This document shows, piece by piece, positions 45,419 through 58,081 of a stretch of DNA of 64,000 nucleotides (its first letter is position 1; every line of letters begins with the position of its first letter). Made by a program: the position numbers and the translations under genes. Under the pieces are notes generated by a model, which was given only the letters and a program-made list of their open reading frames with translations, was not told the DNA's origin and did not search any database. Location of the stretch: the NCBI GenBank assembly GCA_002393945.1, contig DGSO01000029.1, positions 1-64,000 of the forward strand. Reading direction: 5' to 3'. Origin of the DNA: Bacteroidales bacterium UBA4360. GTDB taxonomy: Bacteria > Bacteroidota > Bacteroidia > Bacteroidales > UBA932.

Positions 45419-45448
45419 GGCGTCGTCCGAAAAGGGCGGCGCCTTTTT
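45419..45448 (+). terminator. Hairpin with T run before dnaK
   Basis: GGCGTCGTCC (45419-45428) pairs, with G-U pairs, with GGGCGGCGCC (45434-45443), followed by five Ts. It may end the FadL operon or, if the transcript starts near 45420, form a 5' stem of the dnaK mRNA. Confidence 0.55.
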
Positions 45449-45480
45449 GATAAGTAAAACAAATAAAAACAAACAATACT

Positions 45481-47379
<1,899 letters not shown>

Positions 47380-47390
47380 GCGATCTTATT

Positions 47391-47424
47391 TAATCCCCTC
47401 CCGGTCCGGGAGGGGATTATTTTA
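47391..47424 (+). terminator. dnaK terminator
   Basis: TAATCCCCTCCC (47391-47402) pairs perfectly with GGGAGGGGATTA (47408-47419), followed by TTTT. This is a strong intrinsic terminator 11 bases after the dnaK stop. Confidence 0.88.
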
Positions 47425-47430
47425 TGTGCA

Positions 47431-47460
47431 TTGTCAATAAGAAAAAAATGATTAATTTTG
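47431..47460 (+). promoter_or_regulatory. Promoter of the coiled-coil/trpS operon
   Basis: TTG at 47431-47433, a 19-base spacer, then TAATTTTG at 47453-47460. The leader to the ATG at 47500 is about 35 bases. Confidence 0.65.
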
Positions 47461-47499
47461 TGGGTTAGAAAAGTAGTGAACAAATAAATATCAAAAACA

Positions 47500-48411
47500 A
47501 TGAAAAAGCTTATTCTCAGTGCTATCGCAGTCCTGGCAGTTGTATTCTCTGCACAGGCTCAGACCAACAAGGAAGCTATCGAAGCAGCAAAGCAGAAGGT
47601 AGACGAGCATCAGGCCGCCCTTGCAGAGGCAGTACGTGCCGCAGACCAGCAGGCTATCGACAGCCAGAAGGAGATTGATATCCTCCGTCAGCAGTCAGAG
47701 CAGGCCCAGGCCCAGTACAACCAGGGCAAGAAGTCTCTTTCCGTGATGAAGGAATCCCTCAAGGCAAAGCAGAACGTCATCAAGGCCAAGAAGCAGGCCC
47801 TCAAACTCGAAAAGAAGACCCGCAAGGTCGATGACGGCACCCTCGACGCTGCCGACAAAATGGCCATCCAGCAGTCCGAGCAGGACATCAAGGACCTCCA
47901 GGCAGACCTCGTTCTCGCAAAGCGCGACTACAAGGAAGCAGAGGCCAAGGTAAAGCTCTCCAAGAAGGCCGTTACCGATGCCAAGAAGCAGATTGACGCT
48001 GCAAAGAAGAACGTCGCTGCTGCAAACAAGGAAGTGAGCGCCGCCAAGAAGCAGGTTGCAGCTGCAAAGCAGGAAGTGAAGAAGCAGGAAGACATCGCCG
48101 CAAAGCAGGAAGAACTCATCAAGGCCCAGAAGGCTGCTGAGGAAGCCGCTGCAAAGGCAGAGGTTGCTGCCGCAAAGGCAGACTACGCTGCAAGCCAGGT
48201 CCAGGAACAGGCCGAAACCGTCGAGCGTGTAGTCAGCGAGACTGAGAAAGCCCTCGCCGAGCAGAAGGCAGAAGCTGCAGGTGTTGCAGTGGTGAAGGCC
48301 ACAGAAGAGACCGCCAAAGAGGCAGTCAAGGAAGTAGCAGAAGAAGTAAAGGAAGCTGTCGAGGAGGTTGCTGCTCCCGCCGCTCCCGAGGTGGTTCCTA
48401 CTGCAGAGTAA
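47500..48411 (+). CDS. Exported Ala/Lys/Glu-rich coiled-coil protein
   Basis: Signal peptide (MKKLILSAIAVLAVVFSAQA) followed by about 280 residues of nearly unbroken helix rich in Ala, Lys, Glu and Gln. Heptad-like segments include SQKEIDILRQQSEQAQAQY and AAKQEVKKQEDIAAKQEEL. The last 45 residues repeat KEAVKEVAEEVKEAVEEV and end in an Ala/Pro stretch. No enzyme motif is present. A structural rod or spacer between membrane and wall is plausible. It has a strong promoter and lies three bases before trpS. Confidence 0.7.
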   Translation: MKKLILSAIAVLAVVFSAQAQTNKEAIEAAKQKVDEHQAALAEAVRAADQQAIDSQKEIDILRQQSEQAQAQYNQGKKSLSVMKESLKAKQNVIKAKKQALKLEKKTRKVDDGTLDAADKMAIQQSEQDIKDLQADLVLAKRDYKEAEAKVKLSKKAVTDAKKQIDAAKKNVAAANKEVSAAKKQVAAAKQEVKKQEDIAAKQEELIKAQKAAEEAAAKAEVAAAKADYAASQVQEQAETVERVVSETEKALAEQKAEAAGVAVVKATEETAKEAVKEVAEEVKEAVEEVAAPAAPEVVPTAE

Positions 48412-49526
<1,115 letters not shown>

Positions 49527-49527
<1 letters not shown>

Positions 49528-51344
49528 TGGCAAATACCAAGAGAACGTTTCCCGTGCAGGGCATGGGCTGCGCAGCATGCGTGGCAAGAGTGGAAAATGC
49601 CCTGAAAAATGCCAAAGGTGTCAATTCCTGTCAGGTGAGCCTGGCATCGAATACAGCCCTGGTAGATTATGACTCTTCCGTAACCAGTCCCGGTGAACTG
49701 CGAAAGACAGTTCAGGATGCCGGATATGACATGATTGTGGAAGGCTCGGACGACGAAGCTCACTCGCGTGCGGAGGTGGCTCAGGAAGAGTCCCTCCGCG
49801 CACTCAGAAAAGATACCATCATCGCCGTGGCTCTTGCCGCGTTGGTGATGGTTATTTCTATGGGGTTCAAGGATTTCGCATTCAAGGGGTATCTGCTGTG
49901 GGCACTTGCCACTCCTGTGGTCTTCTGGTGCGGCAGACGCTTTTTCAAAGCGGGAATCCTCTCGCTTAGGCATGGCGCTGCGAACATGGACACGCTTGTG
50001 GCACTGTCCGTGTCTATATCCTATCTGTTCAGTATTTTCAACCTCCTGTTCCCTTCTGTTTGGACTTCAAGGGGTTTGGAGCCGCACCTGTACTTTGAGT
50101 CAAGTACCATGATTGTGGCCTTCATCCTTCTTGGAAGGCTTCTGGAGGAGATGGCAAAGCACAGTACCACCAAGGCCATCCGCGGCCTTATGGAACTGCA
50201 GCCGCCAAAGGACCCGGTCCTTCCCGGCGAGGTGATAGTGGTAAAACCCGGAGAGAGACTCCCGGTTGACGGCCTTGTCATTGACGGCAGTTCGTATGTG
50301 GACGAAAGCATGCTCACCGGAGAATCGGCACATGTTCTCAAGAAAGCCGGAGACCGCGTTTATTCCGGGACGATGAATCAGAGGGGATTCCTCAATGTAA
50401 AGGCCGAAAAGGTGGGGGAGGAGACGATGCTTTCCTCCATCATCCGCATGGTACGGGACGCCCAGGGCACGAAAGCGCCTGTGCAGAAGCTCGTGGACAG
50501 GATAGCGGCAGTGTTCGTGCCGGTGATTATCGGCATATCGGTCCTGACGCTTGTCGCCTGGATTATCTTCGGCGGCGGGGACGGCGTTACGCTGGGGCTG
50601 CTCTCAATGGTGGCCGTTCTGGTGGTGGCCTGTCCGTGTTCGCTTGGCCTTGCAACTCCAACCGCGATTATTGCCGGCATCGGCAACGGTGCATCAAAGG
50701 GCATACTTATAAAGGATGCAGAAAGCCTGCAGACTGCAGCCAAGGTGCAGGTTGTGGTAATGGACAAGACCGGAACCCTTACGGACGGAACTCCCGAGGA
50801 TAATCTGAGGGAGAGCTCAGTCCAGGCCGTGAAGGACCTGCAGAAGATGGGACTTGAAGTGCACGTTGTGAGCGGTGACAAGGAGGAGCGCGTCAGGCGC
50901 GTTGCAGAGGCCACAGGAATCACTAATGTCACGTTTGGAGTTCTTCCCGACGGCAAAGCCGGCTATGTCTCCCGCCTTCAGCAATCGGGAAAGAAGGTTG
51001 CCATGATAGGGGATGGCATCAACGACAGTGCCGCCCTTGCCCTTGCAGACCTTAGCATCGCCATGGGAACAGGTACGGACATCGCCATGGATGCCGCGCA
51101 GGTGACCATCGTGTCGTCGGACCTCACAAAGGTCACAGAACTTGTCAAGCTTTCAAAACGGTCTGTAAAGATAATCCGCGAGAATCTCTTCTGGGCTTTC
51201 TTCTACAACGTGGCGGCCGTTCCCATTGCCGCGGGACTTCTCTATCCTTTCACTGGATGGCTCATGAGCCCCATGCTGGCCGCTGCCTGCATGGCACTCT
51301 CGAGCATCTGCGTGGTAAGCAATTCCCTGAGGCTGTTACATTAG
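49527..51344 (+). CDS. copA: Copper-type P1B ATPase lacking the nucleotide-binding (N) domain
   Basis: The protein starts with an HMA metal-binding domain (GMGCAAC, Cys15 and Cys18). It then has membrane helices, an actuator domain with LTGES near 264, the CPC ion motif near 369 (VACPCSLGLATPT), the phosphorylated Asp in DKTGT at 413, and GDGINDS near 495. Only about 35 residues separate DKTGTLTDGTP from VVSGD, where CopA relatives have roughly 150. The whole ATP-binding N domain, with its HP motif, is missing. The frame is intact and the P domain resumes at NLRESSVQAVKDL. Total length is 605 residues. It may be inactive, or energised in another way; assembly error is possible. The symbol refers to the closest family. 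Confidence 0.8.
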
Positions 51345-51893
51345 CCAGGAAGACATATCTATACCAGCTGCAAGGCCTTCCCGTATTTCCGTAGAGGAAA
51401 TGTTTACGAGGGGGGCCTTGAGCAGTTCTATACGGTAGCGGGAATCTTCCCTGAGAAGGCGGGCCTTCAGATGTCCCCTGTGATATCCTTTCCTAGGGAA
51501 AACTACTACTCCGTACTCCAGCAGTATGCGGCTGTAGTACTTCCAGCGGGGAAATGCTTCCAGATTGTCCGCTCCTATGACAAGAGTGAAATCATTCTCG
51601 GGCTCCTTTGCCTGGAGCGTATCCAGTGTACGCACCGTGTACTGCGGCGGAGTCATGTGAAGCTCCGTATCCTTGACTGTTACTTTAAGCTCCGGATGGC
51701 GGGCGACGGCTGCCACGGCTGCATTGAAGCGCTCTTCACCGGCAGGAAGTGAATGCTTTACCTTGAAGGGGTTGAGCGGTGTTACTACCAGATATACCAT
51801 GTCAAAACCCGCTTTCTCCGTGAGGAAGCGGATTATCGCCTCATGGCCTTTGTGCAGGGGGTTGAAACTGCCTGAGTAAACTGCTATTCGCAT
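51336..51893 (-). CDS. nadD: Nicotinate-nucleotide adenylyltransferase
   Basis: NadD joins nicotinate mononucleotide and ATP in NAD synthesis. The nucleotidyltransferase signature GSFNPLHKGHE lies near the start, and the ISSTEIREGL motif near the end. A central TLVIGADNLEAFPRWKYY block is typical. At 185 residues it has normal length. It overlaps the ATPase gene by nine bases in convergent orientation and the gmk stop by ten. Confidence 0.93.
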   Translation of the reverse strand: MRIAVYSGSFNPLHKGHEAIIRFLTEKAGFDMVYLVVTPLNPFKVKHSLPAGEERFNAAVAAVARHPELKVTVKDTELHMTPPQYTVRTLDTLQAKEPENDFTLVIGADNLEAFPRWKYYSRILLEYGVVVFPRKGYHRGHLKARLLREDSRYRIELLKAPLVNISSTEIREGLAAGIDMSSWLM

Positions 51894-52450
51894 AAGAAGG
51901 TGTCTACCATGGCTTCGGCCTCGGCGAAGGCGGTGTCAAGGTCATCGTTGATGAGGACTTTGTCGAACTTGGGAGCGTAGGTCATTTCCTCTGCGGCTTT
52001 GGCGACGCGCTGCTCGATGGCTTCCGGGGTGTCCGTTGCACGGGCAATGAGGCGGCGGCGCAGCTCTTCCACGGAAGGAGCCTGGATGAAAACGGACAGC
52101 GCCGCATCTCCAAAGTACTTCTTCAGGGACACTCCACCCTTTACGTCGACGTCGAAAATTATCACATGGCCCTTTGACCAGATGCGGTTCACTTCGCTCT
52201 TGAGCGTGCCGTAAAAGCGGTCCGGGTATACTTCCTCATGCTCTACGAACTTGCCGTCCGCCACCAGGGCGCGGAACACATCGGCAGAGTAGAAGAGATA
52301 CTCAACCCCGTCCTGCTCTGTGCCGCGCGGCGGGCGTGATGTTGCCGACACGGAGAACTCCACCTCCGGATGCAGTCCAAGTATATGGTTTACTATAGTG
52401 CTTTTGCCACTTCCCGAAGGAGCCGAAAAAATCAAAACTTTACCGTTCAT
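51884..52450 (-). CDS. gmk: Guanylate kinase
   Basis: Gmk converts GMP to GDP with ATP. The P-loop SAPSGSGKST lies near residue 10, then SVSATSRPPRGTEQDGVEYLF (GMP-binding, split over two turns), EHEEVYPDRFYGT, VIIFDVDVKGG and RLIARATDT lid. The start at 52450 gives 188 residues; an upstream in-frame ATG overlaps the protease stop. Overlap with nadD suggests one transcript, probably also with the tricorn-like gene, 11 bases upstream. Confidence 0.94.
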   Translation of the reverse strand: MNGKVLIFSAPSGSGKSTIVNHILGLHPEVEFSVSATSRPPRGTEQDGVEYLFYSADVFRALVADGKFVEHEEVYPDRFYGTLKSEVNRIWSKGHVIIFDVDVKGGVSLKKYFGDAALSVFIQAPSVEELRRRLIARATDTPEAIEQRVAKAAEEMTYAPKFDKVLINDDLDTAFAEAEAMVDTFLCE

Positions 52451-52461
52451 ATATAATGTTG

Positions 52462-55400
52462 TTACCAAGTCTCTGGAAGTCCAAGGTCCTTGAAGGTTCT
52501 GGGGGCAGGGATGCCGGGGAGGGGTTTGCGGTCCTTGAGCTGTTCAAGGGCGACCTCGACGGCTTTTTCAAGCTGCTGGTCCGTGCCTTCGAATTCCTTG
52601 ACAGGATCGTTGTCCAGGAGGATGTCGGGGTCTACGCCATGATTCTCCACTATCCACTGTCCGCTTGCGGCGTCGTAGTTGGTGAAGAAGGGAACGCGGA
52701 CGTCGGTGCCGTCAACATAGGGAAGGGGACCGCTGATGCCAACGATGCCGCCCCATGTGCGCGTGCCGATGACGGTGCCCAGTCCGTTAGCCTTAAAGCT
52801 CCACGGGAACAGGTCTCCGTCAGAGGCGGAGTACTTGTTGATGAGGAGCACCTTGGGACCGGTGTGGGTGCCTTCCGGTGTAGTCCCGGTCTGGGTTGAA
52901 CCGCGGCGCATGGTCATGCGGTATGCCTTCCTCTGAAGGCGCTCGATAATCATCGGAGAAATGTTTCCGCCGCCGTTTGCACGGTCGTCTATGATGAGCG
53001 CTTCCTTGTCAAGCTGCGGGTAGTAGTAACGCGCCCATTCGCTCAGGCCTTCAGGGCCCATGTCGGGAATATAAATGTAGCCTACGCGGCCGCCGGAGAG
53101 CTTTTCTACCGTGCGGATATTGTTGAGGACCCAGGCATAGTGCTCCAGCGGGCCCTCGTCGGAAATGGGCTTTACGACTACCTTCTTCCCGCCGATGGTG
53201 AGTTCGGTAAGGACTTCGGCCTTGCCGATGAGAAGCTTGTAGATATTGTCAATATCGGCAAGGGAAACGCCGTCAATGGCGGTGATGATGTCACCTTCTT
53301 TCACGCCGAGGCCGGGCTCCTGGAGAGGGGAGCGGAGTTCGGGACGGTACGTTGCTCCTTCCATTATCTTGTCTATGCGGAAGCCGCCGTCCGTCTTGGA
53401 AAGACGTGCGCCGAGAAGGCCCATGGGAATGCGTTCAGGCTTGGGGTACTCTCCCGGTGTTACGTAGCAGTGGCCGGTTCCCACTTCGCTTATCATGCCG
53501 CCCAGGATGTAGTTCACGTCAAGGCGTGTGCGGGCATAGGGAAGAAGGGCTGCGTATTTGTCCTTTATGGCGTTCCAGTCGCGTCCGTGCATGTTTTCGA
53601 GGTAGAAACCATCGCGGAATGCACGCCAGACCTCGTCATAGAGCTGGGCCCATTCTTCGGCATAGTTCACCGTGGTCACAAGGCCGCCAAGGTCAATCTT
53701 GTCCTTGGGCCTTACGTCCATCTTGGGGCCGATTTTCCCGGCATACAACTCTCCTCCCTTGAAAAGTAGGGCCTTGGAGGAGCCGGAAGTGACGTCCATG
53801 CGGGCATCGCTGCAGGATTCGTCCTCGGCGGTTTCAAAGGTGAATACCCTGGTGCCGCCGCGGCCTCCATACCAGAGGCTCTTGCCGTCGCAGTAGAAGC
53901 TGCGTCCCTTGACCGGAAGCTTTACAATGCGCTCTGCAATGCCTTCAGGGTCAATTTTTGCCGATGGCTTTGCCTCCGGCTTGGCATCGGCCTTCTTTTT
54001 CTTGCCGTCCTTCTTTGCAGGCTCCGCCGCGGGCTTTTCCTCTTCAGGCTTTACCTCGGGGTCCTTGCCGATAAGTGGCGAAGGTGTGTCCTTCGCAAGC
54101 ATTGCCATGTAAACGCCGCTCATGTCCTGGAAGGAATAGTTCCATTCAATGCGGCTGTACTGGGGATTGAGATCCCTGTCGGAGGTGAAGATGAGGTATT
54201 TGCCGTCGGTGGAGAAGGTGGGGCTGCCGCTGTTGTACCAGCGGTCAGTGACGGGATATTCCTTGCCGTCTGCAAGGCTGCGGATATAGACGATATCCAT
54301 CTCGTTCTCTGCGGGACGCGTGTATGCAATCCACTTGCTGTCCGGAGAGAAACTAACTGCATAGAACTCCCTCACAGGGTCTTCCATTACGGTGCGTTTG
54401 CTGCCGGATGCGGGATCCACCTCTACAAAGCGGTTCTTGCGGTCTGTATAGTAGATGTGCTTGCTGTCCGGCGCCCACATGAGGCGGCGGATATAGGTGT
54501 CGGAACCGTTTGTGAGCTGCTTTACTCTGCCCTTTGCAACGTCGTACAGATAGATTTCGGTCTCCTGGGTGGCGTCGCCGATCCATGCCACAGACTTTCC
54601 GTCCGGACTCCATGCGGCGCCGCGGTCGTTGGAGTTGGAACTGCGGGTAAGGTTGCGGGTGACGCCCTTTCCTACGGGAACGTCAAAGACTTCTCCGCGG
54701 GCTGTGACGACTACCCTGGAACCGTCCGGGGCAAGGCTTGCGGCGCTCACCCTGCCGCTTACATCCTTGCGCTCGGTGCGGCCGTAGACAGCATCAGATG
54801 CAAGGGTGATGCTCACCTTGGTGCATTTGCCGTCGGCAGGGGTGTAACGGTAGATCCAGCCGCCGTTTTCGAAGACTATGCTTTTGCCGTCGGTGGAGGG
54901 GAATTTGACGTCGTATTCCTTGAAGTCGGTGACCTTGGTTGTAAGCCCTGTCCTGGTATTGTATCTGAACAGGTTCATGGTCATGTCACGGTCGCTGGCA
55001 AAGAAGATATCGTCCCCGATCCACATTGGGAAGACGTCCTGGGCGATGTTGTCGGTGACATTTTTCACTGTCTTTGCCTGCGGGTCCCAGATCCAGATGT
55101 CGTCGGCCATGCCGCCCCTGTAATACTTCCAGGTGCGGAATTCGCGCATGACGCGGTTGTAGGCCATCTTGCTGCCGTCCGGGCTCCAGGAGAGCCAGCC
55201 GCCTTCAGGGAGGGGAAGCTCCGAGGGCATGCCGCCTTCGGGCGCCACCTTCCAAAGCTTTCCGGAGAAGCCGTCCTCAGTGCGGTTGCGGAAATAGATG
55301 CCGTCGGCAGCCCATGCCATGACTATGTTGTTGGGGCCCATGCGGTCTCCCAGGTCGTCACGGGGATTGGTGGCCGTATATGTAAGGCGCTCGGGTTCTC

Positions 55401-55686
55401 CGCCCCTTGCGGGGATGAGATAGACCTCGCGGTTGCCGTCGTATTCTCCGGTAAATGCTATCGTATTGCCGTCAGGGGAGTATTTGGCAAACATTTCATA
55501 GCCGATGTGGGAGGTGAGGCGACGGGCCTCTCCGCCCTGCACTGGCACCGTCCAGAGGTCTCCTGCATAACTGAAAACAATGTCTGTTCCGTTGGTTGCG
55601 GGAAAGCGGAGAAGTCTGGCTTCTTCCTTTGCGCAGACTGCCGTGCCCATGGCGGCCAGAATGCAAAGTGCTATAATTCGTTTCAT
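52462..55686 (-). CDS. Tricorn-like S41 peptidase with beta-propeller
   Basis: A large exported protease (1074 residues) with signal peptide MKRIIALCILAAMGTAVCA. WD/TolB-type propeller blades fill about residues 25-530, with repeats such as AKYSPDGNTIAFTGEYDGNR and SFSPDSKWIAYTR. A Lys/Glu/Ala-rich linker (about 540-580) follows, then a region leading to a PDZ domain (GVKEGDIITAIDG). The tail-specific S41 core has DDRANGGGNISP and the catalytic Ser in YSASDGDLFPW. Relatives degrade peptides released by other proteases. It fits with DPP11 as part of peptide use. The start at 55686 is favoured over one five codons upstream by the signal peptide. Confidence 0.9.
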   Translation of the reverse strand: MKRIIALCILAAMGTAVCAKEEARLLRFPATNGTDIVFSYAGDLWTVPVQGGEARRLTSHIGYEMFAKYSPDGNTIAFTGEYDGNREVYLIPARGGEPERLTYTATNPRDDLGDRMGPNNIVMAWAADGIYFRNRTEDGFSGKLWKVAPEGGMPSELPLPEGGWLSWSPDGSKMAYNRVMREFRTWKYYRGGMADDIWIWDPQAKTVKNVTDNIAQDVFPMWIGDDIFFASDRDMTMNLFRYNTRTGLTTKVTDFKEYDVKFPSTDGKSIVFENGGWIYRYTPADGKCTKVSITLASDAVYGRTERKDVSGRVSAASLAPDGSRVVVTARGEVFDVPVGKGVTRNLTRSSNSNDRGAAWSPDGKSVAWIGDATQETEIYLYDVAKGRVKQLTNGSDTYIRRLMWAPDSKHIYYTDRKNRFVEVDPASGSKRTVMEDPVREFYAVSFSPDSKWIAYTRPAENEMDIVYIRSLADGKEYPVTDRWYNSGSPTFSTDGKYLIFTSDRDLNPQYSRIEWNYSFQDMSGVYMAMLAKDTPSPLIGKDPEVKPEEEKPAAEPAKKDGKKKKADAKPEAKPSAKIDPEGIAERIVKLPVKGRSFYCDGKSLWYGGRGGTRVFTFETAEDESCSDARMDVTSGSSKALLFKGGELYAGKIGPKMDVRPKDKIDLGGLVTTVNYAEEWAQLYDEVWRAFRDGFYLENMHGRDWNAIKDKYAALLPYARTRLDVNYILGGMISEVGTGHCYVTPGEYPKPERIPMGLLGARLSKTDGGFRIDKIMEGATYRPELRSPLQEPGLGVKEGDIITAIDGVSLADIDNIYKLLIGKAEVLTELTIGGKKVVVKPISDEGPLEHYAWVLNNIRTVEKLSGGRVGYIYIPDMGPEGLSEWARYYYPQLDKEALIIDDRANGGGNISPMIIERLQRKAYRMTMRRGSTQTGTTPEGTHTGPKVLLINKYSASDGDLFPWSFKANGLGTVIGTRTWGGIVGISGPLPYVDGTDVRVPFFTNYDAASGQWIVENHGVDPDILLDNDPVKEFEGTDQQLEKAVEVALEQLKDRKPLPGIPAPRTFKDLGLPETW

Positions 55687-55808
55687 AGGCGTTTGACTCA
55701 TTTCAGTAAAGGTACAGATTATTTTTGATTTTTGTTCCCTCTAAGGCGGTTTGTTGGCTTAAAGGCATCAAATCAATGTAAAAATTTTTAATATTGCCGG
55801 AAAAATAG

Positions 55809-55816
55809 TATATTTG
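55809..55816 (+). promoter_or_regulatory. -7 box of fba
   Basis: TATATTTG, 37 bases before the fba ATG. No clear -33 TTG is at ideal spacing. The rest of the 167-base divergent gap is A/T-rich with nothing else recognised. Confidence 0.5.
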
Positions 55817-55853
55817 TGGACCATTGGAAAGTATAACAAACCTAATATAGATT

Positions 55854-56855
55854 ATGGTATCTTACAAAGATCTTGGCCTTGTGAACACCCGTGAGATGTT
55901 CAAGAAGGCAGTTGCTGGCGGTTACGCCATTCCCGCATTCAATTTCAACAACATGGAGCAGCTCCAGGCCATTATCCAGGCCGCGGCAGAGACAAAGTCT
56001 CCTGTTATCCTCCAGGTATCTAAAGGTGCCCGCAACTATGCAAACCAGACCCTTCTCCGCTACATGGCAGAAGGCGCTGTGGAATATGCCAAGGAACTTG
56101 GCTGGGAGCATCCCCAGATTGTCCTTCACCTTGATCACGGTGACAGTTTCGAGCTTTGCAAGAGCTGCGTTGACATGGGCTTCAGCTCTGTCATGATCGA
56201 CGCTTCATCCCTCCCTTATGAGGACAACATCGCTCTCACCAAGAAGGTGGTTGACTATGCACATCAGTACGATGTTACCGTTGAGGCAGAACTCGGCGTT
56301 CTTGCCGGTGTAGAAGATGAGGTCTCTGCAGAGGAGTCCCACTACACCCGTCCGGAAGAGGTTATCGACTTCGCTACCCGCACTGGCTGCGACAGCCTCG
56401 CGATCTCAATCGGCACAAGCCACGGTGCTTACAAGTTCAAGCCCGAGCAGTGCACCCGTGACCCCAAGACCGGCCGTCTGGTTCCCCCGCCGCTCGCATT
56501 CGACGTGCTTCATGAGATTGAGAAGAAGCTTCCCGGTTTCCCTATCGTTCTCCACGGCTCCAGCTCCGTTCCTCAGGAGTATGTTGACATCATCAACGCC
56601 AACGGTGGCAAGCTTCCGGATGCAGTAGGTATTCCCGAGGAGCAGCTTCGTGAGGCCTCCAAGAGCGCAGTCTGCAAGATCAACATCGACTCCGACAGCC
56701 GTCTTGCAATGACAGCCGCCGTGCGTAAAGTATTCAACGAGAAGCCCGGTGAGTTCGATCCCCGCAAGTATCTCGGCCCCGCCCGTGACGAGATGAAGAA
56801 ACTCTACATCCACAAGATTGTGAATGTCCTTGGTTCTGACGGCAAGGCAGAGTAA
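55854..56855 (+). CDS. fba: Class II fructose-bisphosphate aldolase
   Basis: Fba cleaves fructose 1,6-bisphosphate reversibly in glycolysis. Zinc ligands are in LHLDHGDSF, GTSHGAYKF and VLHGSSSVP; the phosphate-binding NINIDSDSR-like segment (KINIDSDSRLAM) and VEAELGVLAGVEDE are conserved. At 333 residues it is the class II Fba type. It starts after its own promoter and ends three bases before the convergent btuG stop. Confidence 0.96.
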   Translation: MVSYKDLGLVNTREMFKKAVAGGYAIPAFNFNNMEQLQAIIQAAAETKSPVILQVSKGARNYANQTLLRYMAEGAVEYAKELGWEHPQIVLHLDHGDSFELCKSCVDMGFSSVMIDASSLPYEDNIALTKKVVDYAHQYDVTVEAELGVLAGVEDEVSAEESHYTRPEEVIDFATRTGCDSLAISIGTSHGAYKFKPEQCTRDPKTGRLVPPPLAFDVLHEIEKKLPGFPIVLHGSSSVPQEYVDIINANGGKLPDAVGIPEEQLREASKSAVCKINIDSDSRLAMTAAVRKVFNEKPGEFDPRKYLGPARDEMKKLYIHKIVNVLGSDGKAE

Positions 56856-56858
56856 TTA

Positions 56859-58025
56859 TTACATCCTGTACATTAGCAGATGGCCCGTTCCTACTCCGGT
56901 GGTGACGGACCATTTGTATTTATAGTCCTTGGTGAAGCACCAGAGGGTGCTGTCGCCGGTGAAGGAGGCATCGGCAATGATGATTTCGCCGTTGTCGGGG
57001 TTTACGAGGATGCAGTAGGGATAGCCGATACGGGCGAGGTCTGTTCCGGAGAAGTGGATGGTTTCGAACTTTGAGCTGGTACTGTTTACCTTGTAGAGGC
57101 AGGTATCATAGCCTCCGTCCATTTCCTTGTCATTGCCGATGGCATAGATGATGCCGTCGCTGGCGGTTATCTTGTCGGCATGGACGCCGGAAATTATCTT
57201 TGAGGTGCCGTCTGGAGATACGGAAACAAGTGACATTGGAGCACTTACTTTCTGGATCCAGTTGTCACCGTCCTGCGACCAGGTGGATTCTCCGTAGGTG
57301 GAGACCCATATTTTTCCGGATGCAGCCCTTACCATGTTCAGGTTGGTTACCGGGAGTTCGATGCTCTTCTCAGGTTCAAAGGTAGCAAGGTCGATGACGC
57401 TCACGGTGTTGTCATGGACGGCGTTGTAGCCGCCGCTGTTGGCAACGTACAGCTTGCCGTCAAGAATGGCGAGGCCCTCAGGCTGGTAGCCTACCGGAAG
57501 TGAAGTGAAATCGTGGTAGTCGCTTGTGCTTATCCTGTAAAGCATGCCAAGGACAGGGACTGCGCTTCCGTAGGTTGCGCCGCCGTAATATGTGATATAT
57601 GCATAGCTGCCGTCAGAGACTATGCTCCTGGGGCTGTCGATGTCTATCGTTGCGATATGCTTGTAATTGAATGCATTGAGGATTACCACCTGGTTGGAGG
57701 CATTCATTAGAATCCAGATGGTGTTGCCGATTACTTCCATGTCGTTTCCGGTATTACCAAGACCATCCGTGACGGTGGGATTCGCCTGGGCGAAAACATC
57801 GGCATAGAGTTTTCCGTCGCTGAAATTGAGTACGTCCAGGGTGGATTTGCCCGGAAATGCGCCTTCGTTGAGGATGAGAAGCTTGGTGCCGGCTGGGGCA
57901 GAGTCACCTGCTTCCGTTTGGATGCCCGTGAAACCTTCCATTCCAGAGGCGTTTTCTACCTTGGAGCAGCTTGCCGCTGCAAGCAGCATCGTAAGGGAGA
58001 GAACCAGCAGTGATAATTTTTTCAT
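56859..58025 (-). CDS. btuG: BtuG-like surface beta-propeller lipoprotein (DUF5074)
   Basis: A 388-residue lipoprotein (signal ends AASC, Cys 20) with a YncE-like seven-bladed propeller of the DUF5074 type. Blade strands repeat the GxLYVANSGGYN / SVIDLATFEPEKSI style. In Bacteroides, BtuG of this family caps the outer-membrane transporter BtuB and captures cobalamin with very high affinity, even from host binding proteins. It lies 39 bases after a BtuB-type gene, with its own promoter. Assignment rests on fold and context; ligand binding is inferred. Confidence 0.75.
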   Translation of the reverse strand: MKKLSLLVLSLTMLLAAASCSKVENASGMEGFTGIQTEAGDSAPAGTKLLILNEGAFPGKSTLDVLNFSDGKLYADVFAQANPTVTDGLGNTGNDMEVIGNTIWILMNASNQVVILNAFNYKHIATIDIDSPRSIVSDGSYAYITYYGGATYGSAVPVLGMLYRISTSDYHDFTSLPVGYQPEGLAILDGKLYVANSGGYNAVHDNTVSVIDLATFEPEKSIELPVTNLNMVRAASGKIWVSTYGESTWSQDGDNWIQKVSAPMSLVSVSPDGTSKIISGVHADKITASDGIIYAIGNDKEMDGGYDTCLYKVNSTSSKFETIHFSGTDLARIGYPYCILVNPDNGEIIIADASFTGDSTLWCFTKDYKYKWSVTTGVGTGHLLMYRM

Positions 58026-58050
58026 GATGTTATAGTTTTTTGGTTATCTG

Positions 58051-58081
58051 CAAAGATAGTCTTTTCAGAATTCAATAGCAA
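58051..58081 (-). promoter_or_regulatory. Separate btuG promoter
   Basis: On the minus strand, TTG (58081-58079), a 20-base spacer and TATCTTTG (58058-58051) match the consensus. It sits at the 3' end of btuB and would make btuG independently transcribed, as expected if more surface protein than transporter is needed. Confidence 0.6.

Noticed and set aside
45358..45480. CIRCE operator (HrcA) before dnaK
   Set aside because: The 9-bp TTAGCACTC type repeat is absent; the palindrome there has a different sequence and spacing.
54457..55728. A 423-codon ORF antisense to the tricorn-like protease
   Set aside because: It is a shadow of the propeller-coding region; composition follows the opposite strand.
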